A stretch of 5,921 nt of DNA from Actinomycetes bacterium. Its GTDB lineage: Bacteria; Actinomycetota; Thermoleophilia; Solirubrobacterales; Solirubrobacteraceae. The position numbers and the translations under genes were made by a program. Under the pieces are notes generated by a model. It worked only from the letters and a program-made list of their open reading frames with translations, was not told the DNA's origin and ran no database searches. Location of the stretch: positions 1 to 5,921 of the forward strand of contig JAEYAL010000240.1 in the NCBI GenBank assembly GCA_023404805.1. The letters run 5' to 3'. Of the stretch, positions 1 through 5,921 are shown in pieces. How positions within the stretch are numbered: position 1 is the stretch's first letter; each line of letters starts with the position of its first letter.

Positions 1-2787
1 GCCCGCGCCCAGCTCTCGCTTGGTCTGCGGGCCGAGCTCGGCGAACACGACGGAGCGGCCGGCCGACGGCACGTAGGAGTACGCGATCGTGCGGTCGTGG
101 CCGCGGCCCGAGACTTCAGCCTCGACGGCCGCGGCCGGGGTGGCGTCGGCGCGGTCGATAGCCTCGAGCGGCACGGAGCCGGGCAGCGGCTCGATCCGCC
201 ACTCGCCCTGCGCCGGAGCGCCGACCAGGATCGAGACCTCGCCGGCCTCCTCGTCGCCCATGACCATGTGCGATTTCGGGTCGTAGCCCTGGCCGTCGGG
301 CACGTCCGTGCTGATGCGCTTGCCGTCCGGGCCGACGAGCACGAACTTCGGCATGCCGCCGACCCCCTTCACGCGGATCACGAGCGCCTTCTGGCGCGGC
401 CCGACCTGGATGGTCTGGACCGGCGACTGCAGCCGCCTGCCCGATGCGTCGAAGCGCTGGGCGATCGCGCGGCGCGCACGCCACGGGCCGATGTCGCAGG
501 AGCCGCCCATCAGCTTCGGGCTGCTCTTCCACTTCATGCCGACGCCGCCGCGGACGGTGCCGAAGATCGTGTCGACCTCGGCGCAGCCCGCGACGCCGAC
601 GCTCGACACGAGCGCCTCGCCGTTGACGCAGCCGATGATCTTGACGCAGATCTCGATCTTGCCCTCGACGTTGAACCGCTTGGTCCCCGTCGTCTCGACC
701 CAGCCGTCGACGCGGCCCTTGACCTTGGCGACCTTGAAGTCGAACCCGGCCTTGAACCAGAAGTCGAGGCTGCCGGAGCTCTTGTAGGTGACCTCGCCGG
801 ACGCGGCTTCGTAGCCGAAGATGTCGAGCGAGCCGCCGGCCTTGATGACCCACGGCGTCGTGGCGGTCTTGTCGGTGTACTCCATGTAGCCGTTGAGCTG
901 CACCGCCGATTTGCCCGCGACGACCGGCCCGAGCGCCACGCCGACTTCGCCCTTGATCTTGAACGGCGGCGGCTGCACGCAGACGCCGATGGCGACGCGG
1001 TTGAGGAAGACGCCAGGCGCCAGCGGCACGGCCGTGCCGAGGTTGTCGGCGTAGGCGCCGCCGTGGCTGAACTTGCCGTCGGCGGTGCCGCCCCAGACGC
1101 CGAGCTCGGTCTTGGAAGCCGTCGGCAGGATGATCGCGATCGACCCGTCCCAGCGGTCGGTGTCCGAATCCGACTTGCACTCGATGAACGGCGGCTGCTC
1201 GGACCCGCCGTTGCCGATGCGCGGCGCCTCGCAGCCGGCGACGAAGGTCGAGCCAGCTTTGAGGTAGCTCAGGCACAGCGACTTGACCTGCATCGCGCCC
1301 AGGTAGACGTTGCCGACCTGGATCTTGAGGCCGTCGATGTCGACGCCCTTCGACGGGCTGACGCGGATGCCGACGTCGCCGGTGACGCCGCCCGCGTTGC
1401 CCGCGGGGCCGGTCTTGAAGATCGACGGCAGCGAGATGCTCACCGCGATGACGGCATGGCGTTCGTCGGTGCCGTTCCGCCAGCCCAGGCGCAGGGCCGC
1501 TTTGCCGGCGACCTGCATCCCGAAGAGCTTGCCGCCCGGCGAGAACGAGACCGCTTCCTTCTCCTCGCCCTGCTTGCCCGCGGGCAGCTTCATGGAGAGG
1601 TCCTTGTTGAGGAGCTCGATGCCCGCGACGGTGAGCTTGATGTTCTTGACCGTCAGCTGGCCGTCGTTCTGGCCGACCGGCGCCTTGATGACGGCCTTTG
1701 AGCCGTCCGGGACCGGGATCGGGAAGCCGTTGAGGGTGAAGCCCTTCTCCGACTCGTAGACGGGTTCGTCATCGCTGCCGGAGCCCTGCAGGCATTCGCC
1801 GTGCAGCTCGATCAGGCCGAAGCGCACGTCCTGCTCGCAGGCCACGATGCGGAAGCTCCGCTTGGCCGGCGAGGCATCGGCGTTGCCGGCGCGGTCGATC
1901 GCGCGGACCTCGATCGCGTGGTTGCCGCCGTTGAGCTTCGGCGTCGTGTACGACTCCAGGCCGCACGGCACCCATGGCACGAGCTCGACGTTCTGCTTGG
2001 TCTTCGGGTCGATGCGGCACTCAAAGCGCACGCCGGCCTCGGTGCCGCGGTAGGCCACGGTGGGCGTGCGCGAGTCCGACTCGCCGCCCTCGGGCGGGCC
2101 TGCCGTGATCTCGGTGTCCGGCGCGGTCTGGTCGAGGGTGAACGCGCGAGCCGCGGGCGTCGGATCGACCTTGCCGACCGGCGACACGGCGCGGACCTGG
2201 AGCTCGTAGGCGCCGTCGCGCAGCGCCGGCAGCGTGAGCGGCGAGGAGCAGCCGGCGAAGTTCGGCAGCGGCGAGCCGTCGCCGACGAGCCGGCATGCGA
2301 ACGTCGCACCGGTCACCTCGGTGCCGAACGCGAAGCTCGGCGTCGGGTCGTTCGTCAGGCCCGTCGGGCCGCCGTCGATCGTGGTGTCGACGCCCGAGGT
2401 GTCGACGGTGACCTTGCGCGTCGCCGGCGTCGGGTCGATATTGCCCGCCTCGTCGATCGCGCGGATCTTGAGCGTGTGCTCGCCGTCCGCGAGGGTCACG
2501 GTCCACGGCGAGACGCACGCGTCCCAGGCCGCGTCGTCGATCGCGCACTCGTAGCGCACGCCGGTTTCGTCGGCGCTGAAGGTGTAGGTCGCGGTCGGCA
2601 CCTTCAGCTCGCCGGACGGCCCTTGCAGGGTCGCGTTCGGCGCGTCGTCGGCGAGGGCCGCGGGCGCTGCGGAGCCTGCGAGCGCCAGGGCGGCGAGCGA
2701 GGCCAGCAGGCCCGTGGTGAATCGGCGTGTCATGTGGGTGTGGCGGGGTCGGGTGGTGGTGGAACTGGTGGAGCGGCGCGTGGTCAT
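1..2787 (-). CDS. Secreted Ig-like repeat protein, tandem paralogue of the upstream gene (3' partial)
   Basis: An uninterrupted frame of 929 codons runs from ATG at 2787 off the left edge; no stop is seen. I chose this ATG because it overlaps the upstream TGA as ATGA and has GGAG six bases ahead. An in-frame ATG at 2733 (residue 19) would give a more compact signal peptide but lacks a Shine-Dalgarno. Residues 19-46 form the export signal: two arginines, a Leu/Ala core and an Ala-Leu-Ala cleavage site before Asp-Asp. Three Ig-like repeats follow at 49-130, 131-220 and 221-316, with cysteine pairs 81/91, 165/180 and 257/275. The unrecognised core (317-770) has ten cysteines and shares motifs with the upstream core, including DGKFSH at 570-575 and SCDIG near 763. 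A PPC-like beta domain lies at about 788-868, and the next beta domain starts near 869. By comparison with the upstream protein, roughly 140-150 C-terminal residues are missing. Extracellular location is well supported; the function is unknown. Confidence 0.92.
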   Translation of the reverse strand, partial: MTTRRSTSSTTTRPRHTHMTRRFTTGLLASLAALALAGSAAPAALADDAPNATLQGPSGELKVPTATYTFSADETGVRYECAIDDAAWDACVSPWTVTLADGEHTLKIRAIDEAGNIDPTPATRKVTVDTSGVDTTIDGGPTGLTNDPTPSFAFGTEVTGATFACRLVGDGSPLPNFAGCSSPLTLPALRDGAYELQVRAVSPVGKVDPTPAARAFTLDQTAPDTEITAGPPEGGESDSRTPTVAYRGTEAGVRFECRIDPKTKQNVELVPWVPCGLESYTTPKLNGGNHAIEVRAIDRAGNADASPAKRSFRIVACEQDVRFGLIELHGECLQGSGSDDEPVYESEKGFTLNGFPIPVPDGSKAVIKAPVGQNDGQLTVKNIKLTVAGIELLNKDLSMKLPAGKQGEEKEAVSFSPGGKLFGMQVAGKAALRLGWRNGTDERHAVIAVSISLPSIFKTGPAGNAGGVTGDVGIRVSPSKGVDIDGLKIQVGNVYLGAMQVKSLCLSYLKAGSTFVAGCEAPRIGNGGSEQPPFIECKSDSDTDRWDGSIAIILPTASKTELGVWGGTADGKFSHGGAYADNLGTAVPLAPGVFLNRVAIGVCVQPPPFKIKGEVGVALGPVVAGKSAVQLNGYMEYTDKTATTPWVIKAGGSLDIFGYEAASGEVTYKSSGSLDFWFKAGFDFKVAKVKGRVDGWVETTGTKRFNVEGKIEICVKIIGCVNGEALVSSVGVAGCAEVDTIFGTVRGGVGMKWKSSPKLMGGSCDIGPWRARRAIAQRFDASGRRLQSPVQTIQVGPRQKALVIRVKGVGGMPKFVLVGPDGKRISTDVPDGQGYDPKSHMVMGDEEAGEVSILVGAPAQGEWRIEPLPGSVPLEAIDRADATPAAAVEAEVSGRGHDRTIAYSYVPSAGRSVVFAELGPQTKRELGAG
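184..426 (-). other. PPC-like beta domain, downstream protein
   Basis: Residues about 788-868 match the upstream domain in order: an Ile-Gln-Val-Gly-Pro opening, a Leu-Val-Ile-Arg-Val strand, a Val-Gly-Pro-Asp-Gly-Lys turn, and a closing Gly-Glu-Trp-Arg-Ile strand. The next beta domain begins near residue 869 and is cut by the window edge. Assignment to the PPC fold is by pattern only; homology to the upstream domain is clearer. Confidence 0.45.
478..1839 (-). other. Core region of unknown family, downstream protein
   Basis: This region covers residues about 317-770, rich in beta-type segments such as those at 377-400 and 670-700. It is homologous in order and landmarks to the upstream core. 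There are ten cysteines, at 317, 332, 505, 519, 537, 603, 714, 720, 735 and 764. Two of those at 505-537 have no partner position in the upstream protein and may add one disulfide. No catalytic residues or named domain are recognisable. A predicted structure would show whether it is one elongated beta fold or several tandem domains. Confidence 0.68.
1840..2643 (-). repeat. Three Ig-like repeats of the downstream protein
   Basis: There are three copies, at about 2643-2398, 2397-2128 and 2127-1840. Copy 1 has the classic Cys-Ala-Ile-Asp...Cys pair (81/91) and an Arg-Ala-Ile-Asp-Glu-Ala-Gly-Asn block. Copy 2 is degenerate, with a 15-residue cysteine gap (165/180) and Arg-Ala-Val-Ser-Pro-Val-Gly-Lys at the turn. 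Copy 3 has a longer loop between cysteines (257/275) and Arg-Ala-Ile-Asp-Arg-Ala-Gly-Asn. All three end in an Asp-Pro-Thr-Pro-Ala or Asp-Ala-Ser-Pro-Ala segment. The copies are diverged at DNA level, so recent expansion is unlikely. Confidence 0.82.
2650..2787 (-). other. Signal peptide of the downstream protein
   Basis: The first 46 residues comprise a Thr/Ser/Arg-rich leader (1-18), then Met-Thr-Arg-Arg-Phe, a hydrophobic Leu/Ala stretch, and an Ala-Leu-Ala site before Asp-Asp-Ala-Pro. If translation starts at 2787 the n-region is unusually long; from 2733 the signal would be a normal 28 residues. The Arg-Arg-Phe sequence is not a full twin-arginine consensus, so Sec export is the default reading. 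Confidence 0.8.
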
Positions 2788-5700
2788 CGGTGGCTCCGGG
2801 AGGTAGACGTGCGGGGCAGCGGCTTGGCGTAGGCCGTGCGGGCGCGGCCGGCGGAGTTGTCGGCGCGCAGGCCGACGACGCGGGCGGTGAGCCCGAGCGA
2901 GCGCCCCAGGCCGGTCACGGTCAGCGAGCGGTCGCGGGCGCCGCGGACGAAGAACAGCGCGCGGCCGTCCGACGTCTCGACGCGGATGCCGTAACGCGCG
3001 GCACGGGCGGCAGCGGTCCAGCGGACGGTGAGCGTGGTGCCGGTGCGGCGCAGCGTCACCGCCGCGGGACGCGCGGGCGCCGGCGGACCGGGCGCCTCGT
3101 ACGACGCGACGACGATGCGGTCGCGCGGGACGCCGTCCTGCTCGACGAGCGCCTCGATCGTGCGTCGGCCAGCCGGGCCCACCGCAGGGGTGAACGTGAT
3201 CGTGTCCCGCCCGTCGACGGTGCCGAGCGCCTTCGCGACGCCGGTGCCGCGCTCGGTCAGCGTGATCCTCTGGCCGTCGTTGCGCGACGCGCGGACCCTC
3301 ACGGTGCGCTGGCCGCGGGCTGCGCGGACGACAGAGCCGGTGACCGTCGCCGGAGCCAGCAGCGGCGCGACGCTGATGTCGGCGACCTGCGCCGCTTGAG
3401 CGCCGGCGGCGGCGATGGCCGTCCACGTGCCGCTCTGCGGCGCGCGCAGCGCCACGTATGTGGTCTGCGTCGCGACGTTGACGAACGCCGTCGAGCGGGC
3501 CGTCGTGGCAACACCCTGCGGGTCGGCGGGCGTCGGGACGCGCTGGCCGCGGGGACCATTGAGCGTCACGTGCGGGGCGCCGGCGTTGCCGCGGACCGCG
3601 ATCAGCACGCCACGCGAGCCAGCCGGGATCTTGAAGCTGCGGCCGTGCGAGGCAGCGGCACGGCGGGCAGGCGTGCCCGCGCCTTCTGGCTCTTCCCCGT
3701 CGGCAGGCGGTTCGACCTCGCGGGCGACCTTGAACTTGCCGACGTCGCAGGAGCTGCCGAAGAACTCGAGCGACTCGTCCCACTTCTTGCCGGCGCCGAC
3801 GCGGCCGATCTTCTTGTCGCCGACCTTCAGCTCGCCGCAGACGGCGAAGCCGATGTTGGAGACGACGCCCTCGACGCCCGCGCAGACGTCGGGGATCGGC
3901 ACGCTCGGCGCCGGGTCGATCTTGAAGGAGCCGTTGAAGCACCCCTTGGCCGCGAGGCTGACGCTGTAGCGCGAGCCCTCGACGAAGCCGTCGGCCTTCG
4001 CTTCGACGTTCACGCTGGCATCCAGCGACGCCGGCCCAGCGGACCCCTTGAGCGGGACGGTGAACTTCACGCCGCCGCCGAAGTCGACGGCGCCGTTGCC
4101 GCTGACCTGCAGGAACAGGTCGTTGAAGGTGATCGGGATGTCGCCGTCGATCTTGGCCTCAGCGGCCTCGGCGCGGATCGTCCACGGCTTCTTCCCGTCC
4201 GGTCCCGTGTAGATCAGGCCGGCGTCGGGGATCGTGAGGCGTGGCTTGCCGCCTTTGCCAGGCAGCGCGGTCAGGCCCGCGCGGCCGCTCAGCTTCACTG
4301 GCGGCCCGGCGCAAAGCGACACCGACAGCTTCGTGACACGCACGCCGGCGCCGAGCTCCGCGCCGGCGCCGCCCGGGTAGAGCGTGGCCGAGGCGTGCGA
4401 GAACTTGCCGTCGGCGAGGCCGAACGCGGCGTCCTTGATCTCCGGCTTGCCGGGAGCCGGCATCACGATGACGCTCGCGCTCCCCTCCCACTTCAGGCCC
4501 GGGCTCGGCAGGTTGCAGGTCGAGCTCGTGGTCGTCTCGCCGTCGCCGACGAACGACACCGCCAGGTTCTGCACCTCGACCTTGCCGATGAACGCCAGCG
4601 GCGCGGTCACCTTGGCGTGCGCGAGGCGGAAGCCGTGCTCGTTGTCGGAGGTCGCCTTGATCAGGCCCGTGAGACCGCGGCCTTCGGCGTCCGTGAACAC
4701 CTTCGGCAGCTCGACGCTCGCGGTCAGGATGGCCGTGCCCTTGCTGAGCTCGATCTTCGCGGTGCCGCGGATCGGGAGGCCGGCGGCCTGGGCGTCGTCG
4801 TCGCCCTGCAGGTCGACGGCCGCCTCGGTGTCCTCAGCCGGATCGTCGGACTCCGACTTCGTCTCGGTATCGATGTTCGCGAGGACGAACGTCTCCGCAG
4901 CGGGGACGCCGAACTCCATGTCGCCCTTGAAGAGCACGATCGAGCCCATCCGCAGCTGCGAGTCGCGCACGGCGATCTTGCGGGCGGCCACGTCGACGGT
5001 GATCGTCGCGGCCTGGCCGTCCGGGCGGCGCGGGTTGAACGTGAGGCCGTTGACCTTCACGGAGCCCGTCGCCACGAGCTTGCCGCCGGCGTTCCTCAGG
5101 CAGTCTGCGGCGACCTGGACCGGGCCGATGTCCACGGTCTTCTCGCACTTGGCGACGATGAAGTTCCGCTCGACCGGTGAGGCGTCGAGGTTGCCGCCGG
5201 CGTCGATCGCGGCGACCCGCAGCACGTGCCCGCCGAGCGGCAGGTCGTCGGCAGGCTGCCACGTGGCCGGGCAGGCGAACGAGGCGCCGTCGTCGAGCGT
5301 GCAGCGGAACGACGAGCCGGGGCGCGTCGCCGAGAACGTGAACGACGGGCGCAGCTCATCGGTGTAGTCGCCGGGGCCGGCGACGACCGACGTGTCAGGC
5401 GGCGCGACCTCCATGGTCACGACGCGCGAGGTCTCCGCGTGGTTGCCAGCCGCGTCGGTGGCGCGGACGCGCACCACGTGGGTGCCGTTGCGCAGCACGG
5501 GCGTCGTGTACGGCGAGGTGCACGCCTCGAAGTCGCCGGTGTCGATCGCGCAGGACGTGTCGGTCCCGGCATCTGCGGTGAAGTCGAATGTGGCGGTCAG
5601 CTCCTTGCGGACGCCGTCGTCACCGGTCATCTGCACCAGCGGCGCGATGGTGTCGACCACGATGCTGCGGGCCTCGATCGCCACGCCGGCCTGGACTTCG

Positions 5701-5921
5701 ACCACGTGCGGGCCGTCGGCCAGCTCGGGCGTCGTGAACGGGCTGCCGCACGGCGCCGGGGTGCCGCCGTCGATCGCGCAGCTGGCGGGCACGACGGCCT
5801 CCCAGGTGAACGTCGGCGTGGCGTCAGCGGTCGGCCCGGTCGGGCCGCCCGTCAGGAACTCGCCGGCCGCGCCAGCGCCCGGTGCCGACAGCGCGGCAAG
5901 CGTGGCGACAGCGGCGAGCGC
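2784..5921 (-). CDS. Secreted Ig-like repeat protein with unknown core and C-terminal Fn3-like domain (5' partial)
   Basis: The frame is open for 1045 codons from the right edge to a TGA at 2786-2784. It begins inside a hydrophobic Ala/Leu-rich segment that reads as a signal peptide, so only a short N-terminus lies outside the window. The GTG at 5792 would delete the secretion signal and half of an Ig repeat, so it is not the start. Counting residues from the edge: three Ig-like repeats at 22-257; an unrecognised beta-rich core at about 259-735 with eight cysteines; a Pro/Glu/Ala linker at 735-760; a PPC-like beta domain at about 761-840; another beta domain at 843-944; a fibronectin-III-like domain at 952-1031; and a basic Ser/Arg tail. 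I see no LPXTG motif, terminal membrane helix or catalytic signature. It is probably exported and either released or held by non-covalent contacts. The exact function is unknown. It is collinear with the downstream gene and overlaps it by four bases. The reading frame is certain; the structural and binding role is inferred. Confidence 0.93.
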   Translation of the reverse strand, partial: ALAAVATLAALSAPGAGAAGEFLTGGPTGPTADATPTFTWEAVVPASCAIDGGTPAPCGSPFTTPELADGPHVVEVQAGVAIEARSIVVDTIAPLVQMTGDDGVRKELTATFDFTADAGTDTSCAIDTGDFEACTSPYTTPVLRNGTHVVRVRATDAAGNHAETSRVVTMEVAPPDTSVVAGPGDYTDELRPSFTFSATRPGSSFRCTLDDGASFACPATWQPADDLPLGGHVLRVAAIDAGGNLDASPVERNFIVAKCEKTVDIGPVQVAADCLRNAGGKLVATGSVKVNGLTFNPRRPDGQAATITVDVAARKIAVRDSQLRMGSIVLFKGDMEFGVPAAETFVLANIDTETKSESDDPAEDTEAAVDLQGDDDAQAAGLPIRGTAKIELSKGTAILTASVELPKVFTDAEGRGLTGLIKATSDNEHGFRLAHAKVTAPLAFIGKVEVQNLAVSFVGDGETTTSSTCNLPSPGLKWEGSASVIVMPAPGKPEIKDAAFGLADGKFSHASATLYPGGAGAELGAGVRVTKLSVSLCAGPPVKLSGRAGLTALPGKGGKPRLTIPDAGLIYTGPDGKKPWTIRAEAAEAKIDGDIPITFNDLFLQVSGNGAVDFGGGVKFTVPLKGSAGPASLDASVNVEAKADGFVEGSRYSVSLAAKGCFNGSFKIDPAPSVPIPDVCAGVEGVVSNIGFAVCGELKVGDKKIGRVGAGKKWDESLEFFGSSCDVGKFKVAREVEPPADGEEPEGAGTPARRAAASHGRSFKIPAGSRGVLIAVRGNAGAPHVTLNGPRGQRVPTPADPQGVATTARSTAFVNVATQTTYVALRAPQSGTWTAIAAAGAQAAQVADISVAPLLAPATVTGSVVRAARGQRTVRVRASRNDGQRITLTERGTGVAKALGTVDGRDTITFTPAVGPAGRRTIEALVEQDGVPRDRIVVASYEAPGPPAPARPAAVTLRRTGTTLTVRWTAAARAARYGIRVETSDGRALFFVRGARDRSLTVTGLGRSLGLTARVVGLRADNSAGRARTAYAKPLPRTSTSRSHR
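2785..2797 (-). promoter_or_regulatory. Shine-Dalgarno and ATGA stop/start overlap
   Basis: On the minus strand GGAG (2797-2794) precedes ATG at 2787-2785 by six bases. The ATG shares bases with the upstream TGA (2786-2784) as ATGA. The ribosome binding site therefore lies inside the last codons of the upstream gene. This arrangement is typical of termination-reinitiation coupling and implies one transcript and linked amounts of the two proteins. Confidence 0.75.
2829..3068 (-). other. Fibronectin type III-like domain at the C-terminus of the upstream protein
   Basis: Residues about 952-1031 show a typical Fn3 outline. A first strand is followed by Leu-Thr-Val-Arg-Trp, then a Tyr-Gly-Ile-Arg-Val strand, a Ser-Leu-Thr-Val-Thr-Gly-Leu segment, and a final strand with Arg-Val-Val-Gly-Leu before Asn-Ser-Ala-Gly. 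The Trp and Tyr match the conserved core positions of Fn3 modules. Such domains in secreted bacterial proteins usually serve as spacers or carbohydrate- and surface-contacting modules. Confidence 0.6.
3402..3641 (-). other. PPC-like beta domain, upstream protein
   Basis: Residues about 761-840 from the window edge have the rhythm of the bacterial pre-peptidase C-terminal (PPC) fold. An opening strand ends in Ile-Pro-Ala-Gly, followed by a hydrophobic strand, a Leu-Asn-Gly-Pro-Arg-Gly turn, and a closing Gly-Thr-Trp strand. In other secreted proteins this fold often binds glycans or follows a protease, but no protease is present here. The assignment rests on pattern similarity only. Confidence 0.45.
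3717..5147 (-). other. Core region of unknown family, upstream protein
   Basis: This region covers about 477 residues (259-735 from the window edge) of short alternating beta-type segments separated by Gly/Asp/Asn turns. I do not recognise a named family. It holds eight cysteines, at 259, 274, 469, 537, 661, 680, 695 and 725, an even number that suits disulfides in an exported protein. Landmarks shared with the downstream protein are W478, DGKFSH at 504-509, C537 followed by a Pro-Pro, and SCDVG around 725. It is rich in lysine over arginine (about 36 to 16 by my count). An acidic insert at 352-376 is absent from the paralogue. Confidence 0.7.
4794..4868 (-). other. Acidic low-complexity insert in the upstream core
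   Basis: About 25 residues (352-376 from the window edge) are dominated by Asp and Glu, with clusters such as Glu-Ser-Asp-Asp and Asp-Asp-Asp. They interrupt otherwise beta-like sequence. The equivalent part of the downstream protein has only a short Lys/Glu-rich turn (KQGEEKE at 405-411). It is likely a flexible, solvent-exposed loop; metal or calcium binding is possible, but no canonical DxDxDG motif is present. Confidence 0.6.
5151..5858 (-). repeat. Three Ig-like repeats of the upstream protein
   Basis: This stretch encodes three degenerate copies of an approximately 70-85-residue beta-sandwich repeat, at about 5858-5652, 5651-5403 and 5402-5151. Each has one cysteine pair ten residues apart: 48/58, 124/134 and 207/217, counted from the window edge. 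Copies 1 and 2 have Cys-Ala-Ile-Asp at the first cysteine; copy 3 has Cys-Thr-Leu-Asp. Copy 2 carries the full block ending Arg-Ala-Thr-Asp-Ala-Ala-Gly-Asn, and copy 3 a variant with Ala-Gly-Gly-Asn. Copy 1 lacks the Asp-Ala-Ala-Gly-Asn turn and is shorter. Such repeats are common in large exported proteins of high-GC actinobacteria and usually act as spacers or adhesive modules. Confidence 0.82.
5868..5921 (-). other. Signal peptide, C-terminal part (upstream protein)
   Basis: The first 18 visible residues are almost all Ala, Leu, Val, Thr and Ser, then turn to Gly/Pro/Ala with an Ala-Gly-Ala site suited to signal peptidase I. The basic n-region and initiator codon must lie just past position 5921. 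The mature protein would begin near Ala-Gly-Glu-Phe and enters an Ig-like repeat almost at once. Confidence 0.8.

Noticed and set aside
116..1276. 386-codon open frame on the minus strand
   Set aside because: It is a frame-shifted shadow inside the downstream gene. Its Arg-rich, biased composition contrasts with the real frame, which keeps conserved motifs and cysteine spacing throughout.
97..1701. 534-codon open frame on the plus strand
   Set aside because: It has the same antisense geometry relative to the downstream gene. It ends at 1701 exactly where the real gene uses a rare TCA serine codon. Its product is low-complexity.
2734..2830. Possible terminator or promoter between the two genes
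   Set aside because: There is no intergenic gap, and I see no hairpin followed by a T-run nor a convincing -10/-35 pair. The ATGA overlap favours read-through in one transcript.
1801..2832. 343-codon open frame on the plus strand
   Set aside because: It is in the same antisense frame as the previous one and spans the real gene junction. The product is Arg/Val/Gly-rich with no recognisable fold.
2727..5180. 817-codon open frame on the plus strand
   Set aside because: Its first codon position lies opposite the wobble base of the minus-strand gene. Stops there need a wobble A, which is rare at this GC, so the frame stays open by chance. The translation is Arg/Ala/Asp-rich and domain-free, while the opposite strand encodes clear Ig and Fn3-like repeats.
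1885..5780. Recurrent short GTCGATCGCG motif, possibly a DNA signal
   Set aside because: The copies fall on codons for Ala-Ile-Asp in the Ig-like repeats (Cys-Ala-Ile-Asp and Arg-Ala-Ile-Asp), so protein repetition explains them. Spacing is irregular and there is no dyad array or intergenic placement.

Overview
The window is a GC-rich piece of bacterial chromosome filled by two large protein genes on the minus strand. The upstream gene (5921 down to 2784) enters through the right edge. The downstream gene (2787 down to 1) leaves through the left edge. They overlap by four bases in an ATGA stop/start junction, so they almost certainly lie in one operon with coupled translation. There is no intergenic space, RNA gene, mobile element or CRISPR array. 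Very high GC at third codon positions, together with Ig-like repeats of the form C-x-I-D...C-x-S-P...DG-x-H...R-A-x-D-x-A-G-N, suggests a high-GC actinobacterium, most likely a Thermoleophilia/Solirubrobacterales-type organism. That placement is inference from memory of such proteins, not a database match.

Both genes encode secreted, repeat-rich, beta-strand-rich proteins of unknown function with the same architecture. Each has a signal peptide, three Ig-like repeats with one cysteine pair each, a core of about 450-480 residues that I do not recognise, a domain resembling the PPC (bacterial pre-peptidase C-terminal) fold, and a further beta domain. The upstream protein ends in a fibronectin-III-like domain. 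The downstream protein is cut by the window edge before the matching point. Conserved motifs and cysteine spacings run collinearly through both cores, so the two genes are tandem paralogues that have diverged strongly.

Layout from high to low coordinates: 5921-5868, remainder of the upstream signal peptide; 5858-5151, its three Ig-like repeats; 5147-3717, its core, with an acidic insert at 4868-4794; 3716-2784, linker and Arg-rich C-terminal half; 2797-2785, Shine-Dalgarno and ATGA junction; 2787-2650, downstream signal peptide; 2643-1840, its three Ig-like repeats; 1839-478, its core; 477-1, linker, PPC-like domain and the start of the next beta domain.

The pair looks like two co-produced extracellular or envelope-associated proteins that may act together. 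No catalytic motif, sortase signal or transmembrane anchor is visible, so a structural, adhesive or ligand-binding role is more plausible than an enzymatic one. That remains inference.
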